From Brassica napus (lineage: Eukaryota; Streptophyta; Magnoliopsida; Brassicales; Brassicaceae), in the NCBI RefSeq assembly GCF_020379485.1, contig NC_063439.1, positions 25,110,098-25,174,097 on the forward strand: a DNA stretch of 64,000 nt. Direction: 5' to 3'. The position numbers and the translations under genes were made by a program. Below the pieces are notes generated by a model, which saw only the letters and a list, made by a program, of their open reading frames with translations, was not told the origin of the DNA and searched no databases. The first letter of the stretch is position 1. Each line of letters starts with the position of its first letter. This document shows positions 54,051 through 64,000 of this stretch, in pieces.

Positions 54051-56379
54051 ATGGGAGAGTGGGTCATCGGAGCTTTCATCAATATTTTTGGAAGCGTTGC
54101 TATTAATTTCGGCACTAACCTTCTCAAATTGGGACATAACGAGGTCTCAATTTGCCTCACGCAATAATGTTTTGGTTACATTTGACCTTACTTTGATGGT
54201 TTGTGTGTAATGTCAGAGAGAGAGGTTAGCTTTACAGGATGGTGGTGGAGGAAAGACGCCGTTGAAGCCTATTATACATTTTCAGACATGGAGAGTTGGT
54301 ATTGCTTTGGGTCTTAAACCTTTTCTTTCACATTAATAAGGAAGCTAGTTCTGAGCTTTATGTTGTTGGATACTTATAGGGATCCTTGTCTTTCTTCTTG
54401 GGAACTGCCTCAATTTCATTTCGTTTGGTTATGCTGCTCAGGTTGAGTCATTTGTTAAACACTACCTACTTGCACTAATAACATTTTCTCTTTTGGTTTT
54501 CTTACCTTGACGTACTACTCTCTTTGCAGTCGCTTCTAGCAGCTCTTGGATCCATTCAGTTTGTATCCAACATAGCGTTTGCTTATGTTGTATTAAACAA
54601 AATGGTGACTGTCAAGTACGTCAACCATCCTATCTGCAATCTTTAATTTACTTAATGCCTCCCTCTTCTAATATCTTTGGTATGCCTTTCTTACAGAGTA
54701 CTTGTCGCTACAGCCTTTATAGTTCTTGGAAACGTTTTCCTGGTAGCATTTGGTAATCATCAGTCACCAGGTAACTGTTCTTGAACCGAGAGTTTTTTTT
54801 TTTGTTCACAAGGCGTGAACTAATATGCAAGTCTTCTGTGCTCAGTTTTCACACCCGAACAGTTGGCAGAAAAATACAGCAATGCCACATTCTTAGTATA
54901 CTGTGGGATTTTGATTTTAATCGTAGCCGTAAACCATTTCCTCTATAGGTGCGTCTTGCATTTGAAACTCTAGTCTTTCAACTATCTGTCCTCTTTCTTG
55001 ATATCTTTAATCGGAATATTCAGGAAGGGAGAAGTTTTGTTATCTACACCTGGACAAGAGATTAGCTCCTACTGGAAAATGTTGCTTCCTTTCTCATATG
55101 CTGTTGTCTCTGGTGCTATAGGATCATGTTCGGTTTTATTCGCCAAGTCACTGTGAGTTTGTAAATCTGCTGGCTTTACTTGAATAAACTGAGAAGTTAT
55201 GCCCTTGACTTCAAGTGCTTATATTAGTTTCATTTTGCAGCTCAAACTTGCTGAGATTGGCCATGTCTAGTAGCTATCAATTGCACAGCTGGTTCACATA
55301 CTCTATGCTTCTTTTATTCCTTAGTACAGCTGGATTCTGGGTAAAGCCTTAAAGCTGATGAAATTCTTTTCTGCAATGAAGTTACTAAAATAACTTTGAG
55401 ACAATGCAGTTACTAAAGTAAAAATGTCTTTTATGTGCTTCTCTTGCAGATGACAAGATTAAATGAAGGATTATCTCTATATGATGCAATTCTTATAGTT
55501 CCAATGTTTCAGATTGCTTGGACTTTCTTCTCCATTTGTACAGGATTCATATACTTTCAAGAGTTTCAGGTTCATTTATTCTCTTAATTTTCACGCTATT
55601 CCTCTCTTTTCTTTGACTTCGGGCTAAGAAGGGATCTAAGAAGATTAGTTTGGCCATCTTTTATCATCAAGCTTATCATTTTCTTCTTCTTTAAACAGGT
55701 TTTCGATGCGCTAAGAACAACAATGTTCATATCAGGAATGCTATGCGTATTCATAGGCATATCTTTACTAGCACCTGATGATACAAGAGGCAACGAATCA
55801 AAAGACAATACATCTTCTCTTGACTCAATAGTGTCCTCTGACGTGCCATCCGAGGAGGACAGGTTAGTAACGCGTACTTGTTAGATCATTAATTCAGAAC
55901 CTTTTAATAAAATTAGCTATATTTGACATTTTGATGTTTTTTTAAACAGGTTGATATCACAATCGTCTGAAGATGGGCATAGCAAAGACACAAGAGTAGT
56001 CGTACAAGGAATGTATATGAAAGCAACTGATCTATTTGCCAAGACAAAGGTACCCGCCCCCCAAAGCCAAAACATCTTCACTAGTAAAGCTTTATGAACA
56101 CTACTAAAACAAAAAGTTTTTAACTCTTCTTTTCTTTGTTTTGTGTTGTAGAGTGCTTGTTTAGCAGCATTGGGCTTTGGCGAAGACTCTATAAACGCAT
56201 CTGCTATTCTCGTCATGCCAATGGTATCTTCAAAGATTACGGGGTTCAGAGGAAACGGACTCGAACGGGCTAAGATTCTGTCCATGAGAGGATCAGGATG
56301 GAGCAAACTAGCCATGGAAGAAGAAGGAACAAGAATGCTTGAAAAGACATCTCATCATCATCACCCTTCAAAGGCTTAA
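54051..56379 (+). CDS. NIPA-type (DUF803) magnesium transporter
   Basis: Twelve exons can be followed from MGEWVIGAFINIFGSVAINF to a stop at 56377-56379, about 446 residues. Eight or nine hydrophobic segments are visible, including GILVFLLGNCLNFISFGYAA, VLVATAFIVLGNVFLVAFG, FLVYCGILILIVAVNHFLY, FSYAVVSGAIGSCSVLFAKS and FISGMLCVFIGISLLAP. GSVAINFGTNLLKLGHN near the N-terminus and GAIGSCSVLFAKS are family signatures of the NIPA/DMT superfamily. The last exons encode a soluble Ser-rich tail ending in a His run (SHHHHPSKA). From memory the counterpart is At3g26670. Mg2+ transport is the family annotation; the plant substrate is inferred. Confidence 0.93.
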
Positions 56380-56600
56380 GTAGATTAGTTAAAAAAACAA
56401 GAGAGCTAATGAAACAGTTTCTCAGGTACATTCTTCTCTTTATCATATATATGGCTTTAGTAGCAAAAAAAGAAAAACCATTGCACGATTGTGTATTCTT
56501 GCAAAAGAAAAAACCAAAATGTATAACATTACATCTCTGTATATTATTATTATTATTGTTTGAGACCTGTTATAAAGAGTTTTGATTTCAAAATACAAAA

Positions 56601-58159
<1,559 letters not shown>

Positions 58160-58954
58160 GGTGGTGACCAGACAGGATCAACAAAGTTAAGGTTGTAACA
58201 GCAGATGAAAGAAGGAAGATGTGAAGCAGAGAGGTGGTAATATATAGTAAAAGGAAATGAAGGCAAAGAAGATTAGATTTTGGATAGCTTTTGTTACTCG
58301 TTTGTATGGTTGTGGTTGTTATCAAATCACTTTCTTTGTAATCTTCTCACATTTATATATGATCACATTTTCACAAGTCTCTTCAACGTGTCTGTGTGGT
58401 CATGGTCTAATATAGATAAGGCTTTTGATTGACATTTACTAATTTTTTTTTTCTTCTTTTAAAATAGAGTCAAATTCTATAAAGTACTACTACATAGTAA
58501 ATTAGTTATTTTAATCAAATTACACCACTTTAGAATATAACATAATTTAATGAAATGAGATATCGTTTTATTAATATCATAAGTTAATAATTATCTTATA
58601 TAAAATTTATATAAACATAGAAGTAGAATATAATTATATTTTCTTTCAAATGATTTTTTAATTTTTATTATTATTAAAAATATTATTCATAGAAATGTAC
58701 ACACTAATATACATATTTTTAGTAAATTAAAAACAATAAATAATTTTAAAATAGACGAAAATAAAATTTATAAATAAACAGTATATTTTATTTTTTAACT
58801 CCAAAAATTAATAAATTATTAGTGTTTTTACTGTTAATGTTTTTCTCTAAACGACGCCGTTCCGAATCTCCTCCCTTGCTTCATCACCATCCACCACACA
58901 CGATCAATCGAAGGGAGAGGGAGAGAGAGAACCGGTGGATTCCCATCAACCACC
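58160..58954. other. Divergent promoter between GAPA and the PPR gene
   Basis: The left part is the light-regulated GAPA promoter by position. The central part (58440-58830) is very AT-rich. From memory Arabidopsis has LWD2 here; no WD-repeat coding sequence is present. Confidence 0.5.
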
Positions 58955-60310
58955 ATGGCGGCTCCGTCGCCGTCTCCACCACCAAACCTCCTCCCTCCTC
59001 CCCTCTTCCGCCCCGAAAAAGCCTACTTTTTCCTCAGAACATGCTCAAACTTCCCCCAACTCAAACAAATCCACGCCAAAATCATCCGCCACAACCTCGC
59101 CAACGACCAGCTCCTCGCTCGCCACCTCATCACCCTCTCTTCCTCCTTCGGAGAAACCCGATACGCTTCCCTCGTCTTCCGTCAGCTCCACTCTCCTTCC
59201 ACTTTCACCTGGAACCTCATGATAAGATCTCTCTCCGTTAACAACAAGCCTCGCGAAGCTCTCCTCCTCTTCGTCCTCATGCTCTCTCACTCAAATCTCG
59301 ATAAATTCACGTTCCCTTTCGTCATCAAAGCTTGCCTCGCTTCTTCGTCGCTTCGTTTAGGCACACAAGTCCACGGTTTAGCTCTCAAAACCGGTTTTTT
59401 TACAGATGTGTTCTTACAAAACACTCTCATGGATCTTTACTTTAAATGTGGGAGACCAGATTGTGGTCGCAAGGTGTTCGATGAAATGCCTGGTAGAAAC
59501 ATTGTTTCGTGGACGACTATGCTTTACGGTCTTGTCTCTAATGAAAGATTAGATGATGCGGAGATTGTGTTCCGACAAATGCCTACGAGGAACGTTGTCT
59601 CGTGGACCGCGATGATCGCTGCTTACGTTAAGAACCGTAGACCCGACGAGGCGTTTCAGCTTTTCAGGAGGATGCAGGTTGATGACGTGGAGCCTAATGA
59701 GTTTACGTTAGTTAGTATGTTGCAAGCTTCGACTCAGCTTGGAAGCTTGTCTATGGGGAGATGGGTTCATGACTACGCTCATAAGAATGGGTTCTCGCTT
59801 GATTGTTTCCTTGGGACTGCTTTGATTGATATGTATAGTAAATGTGGGAGCTTGGAGGATGCGAGGAGAGTTTTTGATGTGATGGAGAGTAAGAGTTTAG
59901 CGACTTGGAACTCGATGATTACTAGCTTGGGGGTTCATGGTTTGGGGGACGAGGCTTTGTCTCTGTTTGGGGAGATGGAAGGTGAAGAAGGGGTGGAGCC
60001 GGATGCTATCAGTTTTGTTGGTGTCTTGTCTGCTTGTGCGAACACTGGGAATGTGAAAGAAGGGTTGAGGTACTTCTTACGCATGATCTATGTTTATGGT
60101 ATCACACCTATTGAAGAACATAATGCTTGTATGATCCAACTGTTGGAGCAAGCCTTGGAAGTGAACAGAGTTTCGAACTATGTTGATTCTATGGATTCTG
60201 ATTCAAACATCAGCACTTCATTTGAAGTTGAAAGCACGGATAGAGTGAACGAAAGGCACGAAAGTTGGAGCCAGCATCACATTACGTTCTCCAAGTGGGA
60301 TGCAGGCTGA
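58955..60310 (+). CDS. Pentatricopeptide repeat protein (PLS class, short), organelle-targeted
   Basis: An intronless frame of 451 residues. A proline/serine-rich N-terminus is followed by QLKQIHAKIIRHNLANDQLL, the usual opening of PLS-class PPR proteins. Repeats include STFTWNLMIRSLSVNNKPRE, NTLMDLYFKCGRPDCGRKVF, NIVSWTTMLYGLVSNERLDD, NVVSWTAMIAAYVKNRRPDE and GTALIDMYSKCGSLEDARRV. The C-terminus after about residue 385 is acidic and not PPR-like, and no full E/DYW editing domain is seen. It closely resembles At3g26630 (from memory), reported as a chloroplast protein. Such proteins bind organelle RNA and act in splicing, editing or stability; the target is unknown. Confidence 0.94.
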   Translation: MAAPSPSPPPNLLPPPLFRPEKAYFFLRTCSNFPQLKQIHAKIIRHNLANDQLLARHLITLSSSFGETRYASLVFRQLHSPSTFTWNLMIRSLSVNNKPREALLLFVLMLSHSNLDKFTFPFVIKACLASSSLRLGTQVHGLALKTGFFTDVFLQNTLMDLYFKCGRPDCGRKVFDEMPGRNIVSWTTMLYGLVSNERLDDAEIVFRQMPTRNVVSWTAMIAAYVKNRRPDEAFQLFRRMQVDDVEPNEFTLVSMLQASTQLGSLSMGRWVHDYAHKNGFSLDCFLGTALIDMYSKCGSLEDARRVFDVMESKSLATWNSMITSLGVHGLGDEALSLFGEMEGEEGVEPDAISFVGVLSACANTGNVKEGLRYFLRMIYVYGITPIEEHNACMIQLLEQALEVNRVSNYVDSMDSDSNISTSFEVESTDRVNERHESWSQHHITFSKWDAG

Positions 60311-60695
60311 TGATTTTGAAGGTTAAGTGTCTCTTGTCATATATATTTTTTTCCCTCTTTTAAACAGATTCATATGCAATCTTTGTAACTATACAAGTAT
60401 AGTTCATGTCTTAGCTCTCCTGTTTACTTGAAAATGTTCCATAATTGTAGAAGGTAGAAAAATAAAAAGTGTTATCGTCTTAATATAGACATGTTATTAT
60501 TAATGGATTTCTCAAAACGATCATTAACTTTGGAACTTTCGTTAAAGTCATATTTGAAACTTGCACAGACAAGCATTGTTTGAACAAAATGCGCATTGTT
60601 TGAACAAAATGCATACAAGGAGAGTAGAAGCAATCAGAAACAGAGATGAAGAAGAGATTTTTATTTGGAAAATTATAGATGAAACTGAGATAGTA
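60311..60695. other. Convergent 3' flanks of the PPR and LBD genes
   Basis: AT-rich DNA. A short direct repeat of GCATTGTTTGAACAAAATGC type occurs twice near 60572-60612. No gene recognised. Confidence 0.5.
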
Positions 60696-61155
60696 TTACA
60701 TAAATTCATTAACTTGGGTTTGGCTATGTTTGGCTTGAGCAACAGCAATCTCAGCTTGCGTTCTGGCCAAAAGAGTTTGGGTTTTCTGAATTTCTGTTTG
60801 GAGCAAAGAAATGATCCCAACACATCCATAAACAGGATCTTCTACCCTGCATTTTGCTTCAAAGGACAAAGATTCCACTGCTTCAGCTCTTGTCTGAACA
60901 GGAAGTTGCTGTCAAAAGATACCACCATCAATATTTAATAACAGATGTTATCTTAGATAGGGATGTAGAACAGATACACATACACAAAAAGAATTTATAT
61001 ACCTGAAGCATTTTGGAAACGTTTCCAGCACCATAGATTCTGTGGATACATGCAAATTTATCAGGATCGCCTGGAGGGAAATAAGGTGAGAAAATGCAAT
61101 CTTTTGGACATCTTCTTCTCAGATATTTGCAAGCAGCACATCTTTTTGGATTCAT
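60696..61155 (-). CDS. LOB-domain (LBD) transcription factor, short form
   Basis: Two exons (61003-61155 and 60696-60908) join in frame to 121 residues starting MNPKRCAACKYLRRRCPKDC. The zinc-finger-like C-x2-C-x6-C-x3-C motif is complete. The GAS block (IHRIYGAGNVSKMLQ, continued across the intron by QLPVQTRAEAVESL) and the Leu-zipper-like coiled coil (IISLLQTEIQKTQTLLARTQ) follow. The protein ends right after the LOB domain, like Arabidopsis LBD23 and LBD24, which are also ~120 residues. Its position beyond the PPR gene fits LBD23 (At3g26620 from memory) better than LBD24. LBD proteins control lateral organ development; the targets of this pair are little known. Confidence 0.92.
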
Positions 61156-62997
61156 TACAGATTTTTTTTCCAGAGAGAAGAAAGATACCAAAAGATTATG
61201 AAATCTAAGAACACGGATTTGGCTTATTTGTATTCTTCTTAGTTTCCTTTTCTTTTCCAATGATCCAACGGCTACTTTCCAGTTTATGAAAATTTTGAGG
61301 ACATTTACATAAGGTAAGCTTATTAATGATGATTTTAATTGTTACTAATTAGTAGAATATTACCGTTAAATGTTAACTTTGTTAAAACTTAAAAAGGAAA
61401 AATCGGTGTTGCCTTAATTCTCTTGACTAATATCTCCTCGAAGTACTTCCCAGTCAGTTTCTTCTCCTGCATGAACTTCACATCAGAGAGCTCAATCGCT
61501 TGGTTGAAACTTAAAACCATTCTTTTACAACCCTCTTTGTTTATATTATCAAATAACAGTAACACCATCAACATTACGTGATATATATATCACATGCACA
61601 GCATTTAGAAAGGAATTTTTTTTTTGGTTAACATAAATAAATTAAGGAAAACTTTATTATAAGCGATATATGTATATCATGCATTTAAGATGGATTGTTC
61701 ATAACTAGGTAAACTGATTAGGTTTTTCGAAAAATGGTCGGCTTTTTTAGTTTTCTATATGATTTTTTTTTTGAAACACTAGTTTTCTTTATGAGTGAAG
61801 TGTGCTTCTCTTAGGTTCTTCAGCCTTCTATTTTTCTATAATTCTGTACTCATTAAAAGGGAATAAAAGGGAAAGAAATAGTTAGAAACGAAATAAAAAG
61901 AGACGTCACATGCGCGTGCGAGATAGATTTTGATTAAAGAGAGCCAGAATGGACGGTGAGGACACACTATCACTACTCATCTTCAGCCTCACATCGACTT
62001 TTGTAGAGATTCTCACTTCAAATATTTATTTTTACATTTCTCTATAGTTTTGTATCGATGGATGACTATTGTTATACTAAAAGTTAGGTTTCGTGGTTAG
62101 TAGCCATAAAATTATAGGAGAGAATGTGGCCTTTCCACCAAAGCCAAAGTATTATCACTTGGTTCTACCTCCACTAACAAATGATTCTAAAGTTTAAACC
62201 TCCTTTTTGTTTGTAGCTTTTAAGGAAATTAAAGGTTTTTTTGTTATTGTTCATTTTTTGGGAATATTCTCTCAATTCTGTCTTCTGAGCCTTTTTAATT
62301 TTAAAAATTGTCTTCCAATATTTCACATTTTACCTTCAAGCATTCTCTATTGTCTCTTCATACATAATTTCAACCTTATTATTTAAGTTTTTTTTTTACT
62401 AAGGGCAGTTATTATTTAAGTTTATTATATGAAAAGTTGTACATCCACTTTACAGTTTGGTTTCTTTTTGATATATCAAATAGTTCATCAACAGATTATA
62501 AAACCAGGTTAGTTTAATGGACATATTACAAGTAAACATGGTATCTTCAATTTACGTGTATATCTCCATCAAAAAATATTTTAGATGCGAAGTAGGAAAT
62601 TACTAGTGAAAAAAAAATATTTTTGTTAAGAAGTTTAAGCAACCATTAAGATTAAATTTTGTACAAATCCCCCATTAAGATTAAATGTTTATTACAGCAA
62701 CAAGTAAAATAACATCAAACCTCTGAAACTGGAATCATACATCATAACACTACAGAAAAAAAGCTGATAAAAGCGCCATTACCTTCTCACACCCACAAAA
62801 AGTTGGAGAAGGGAAGCAAAAAGAAACATCATGATCTCCCAAAAGAAACACAATTTAAAAGAAAATATATGCCAAACACAGGTACCTATTGGGATAGAAC
62901 CGGTGGCATAAATGATCTAAAATCTTATCATCTAGCACGAAAAGATATATAAAATCTTTCGAGCTAATAGAATAACTCTAAATTTCTATTAAAGGTT
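61156..62997. other. Intergenic between LBD promoter and polygalacturonase 3' flank
   Basis: About 1.8 kb, AT-rich. A 61-codon minus-strand open frame at 61389-61574 has no recognised domain and is not called a gene. The left part is the LBD promoter and leader. Confidence 0.5.
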
Positions 62998-64000
62998 TTA
63001 TAAAGGGCAGAGTTTTTCATGGGACGAAGCAATAAATCTCTTGGGATAATAGCCATCAATATTACTCTTCTTTAAGCAATAACCAATGCTTGAAGGAACC
63101 AAAGGCCCTTGTGTTTTGCCGTACGAGTTCCAACACAAAGCGTGTTGCTGTTGATGAGTTTGTAACCCTCTGATTCCTCCGGAAGGTCGTAACCTAATAT
63201 CCATTAGATCCACGTCCATGCATGGTACGTTGTTGCTGCATGCAATACGTACCGGTTGTGCCGTGAAACTACCGACGATGTTGTTGTACTTGACGTCCGA
63301 AATTGATACTGCGCTAGTCTGATTCTTACACTTGGACTTATCGCAGTAATATTGGTCTATTACTATCGGTACTTGCACGTCTGTTACTTGTATGTTGGAG
63401 AATGTTAGGTTCTTGACAACCCCTAATCCTCCCTGCGGATAAACATTTCGCGTCATTCACCGAAACTTAGATGTAATTTTGTATTGTATATGAAATAAAA
63501 TAGTTTGATATTAATTCAGTTAGTTAAAATGGAACCAAAACAAACTAAAAAGGGGCTTCAATATTAATTGGAAAACGAAGCAACCGGTTCATTTTATAGT
63601 CAAATATACTATTACACACTTTGGATTATTATAGTCTTTCGAAATAAAAGATATAATTTTGTTGATAAATTGAATAAAAATGAACTAAACCATCTTTTCT
63701 TTTGAACAAACATGAGTGTTCAATTATAGTGTGATACATATCTTTGTAATATATAAAATATAACATACGTACCTGCCAAGTCTTGATTCGAACACCAGCA
63801 AGAGTGTTCTGTATTGAGACGTCCTCAACTATGATATCAGACACACATGCAACGGTCTCATCTTTCCCCAGACTTCCTATGCTGTGATCACAAAAAGAAA
63901 TCAGTAAGACTGAAAGGAAAACAAAAAGAATATTGTGAAATATACATATATATATATATACTGTGTGTACCAACCTGATGCCATGGCCAGGGCCACAACT
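62998..64000 (-). CDS. Polygalacturonase (GH28 pectinase), 3' part only
   Basis: Three exons are visible on the minus strand: 63975-64000 (continuing past the edge), 63773-63881 and 62998-63432. They contain the GH28 active-site motifs CGPGHGISIGSLG (catalytic His) and RIKTWQ, then GGLGVVKNLTFSNIQV, VPIVIDQYYCDKSKC and a Cys-rich end SSHEKLCPL. The N-terminal half with the signal peptide and the catalytic Asp motifs NTD and DD lies outside. GH28 enzymes hydrolyse homogalacturonan in the cell wall. From memory the syntenic Arabidopsis gene is At3g26610. Exon borders obey GT..AG and no stop interrupts the visible part. Confidence 0.92.

Overview
This window is plant nuclear DNA from the mustard family (Brassicaceae), most likely a Brassica-type genome. 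Nearly every gene has a recognisable Arabidopsis counterpart, and from memory these counterparts lie on one stretch of Arabidopsis chromosome 3 (about At3g26610 to At3g26819), read here in the opposite direction. Locus names are recalled, not searched. Introns have GT..AG borders, intergenic DNA is very AT-rich, and transposons fill the gaps between genes.

Layout. 1-4.98 kb: 5' part of a LINE retrotransposon on the minus strand with two open reading frames, cut by the window edge. 6.9-7.5 kb: two tandem MIR169 hairpins. 9.0-14.1 kb: a small CYSTM (WINDHOSE-like) gene whose first intron holds a 4.1-kb PIF/Harbinger DNA transposon with a full-length transposase. 14.6-18.9 kb: a non-coding Mutator-like element, a diverged tandem duplication and RY motifs, all upstream of FUS3 (19.4-21.2 kb). 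22-24.4 kb: a poly(A)-only retroposition footprint, a Stowaway-type MITE and a non-autonomous Helitron. 24.5-31.6 kb: a short-chain dehydrogenase, a UBE3D-like E2-binding protein and ICE1. 34.6-40.9 kb: a 29-exon GH38 alpha-mannosidase. 41.3-42.0 kb: a 5'-truncated LINE with perfect target-site duplications. 42.8-64 kb: a dense gene run: CCB1, a membrane kinase, NUDT13, SNM1, a NIPA-type magnesium transporter, GAPA, a PPR protein, an LBD protein and the 3' part of a polygalacturonase.

The genes are independent eukaryotic units, not an operon. Several are well-known regulators: FUS3 (seed maturation), ICE1 (cold response and stomatal lineage) and miR169 (NF-YA repression). GAPA and CCB1 act in the chloroplast, in the Calvin cycle and cytochrome b6f assembly respectively.

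I see no wholly new biological system. The observations most worth following up are the LINE whose ORF1 stop codon abuts an in-frame ORF2 start, the Harbinger element inside a CYSTM intron with a joined SANT/GRF-finger region, the duplicated KQxxLFxVWGLQK motif in SNM1, the overlapping upstream ORF on the kinase, and the RY motifs and duplicated block upstream of FUS3.
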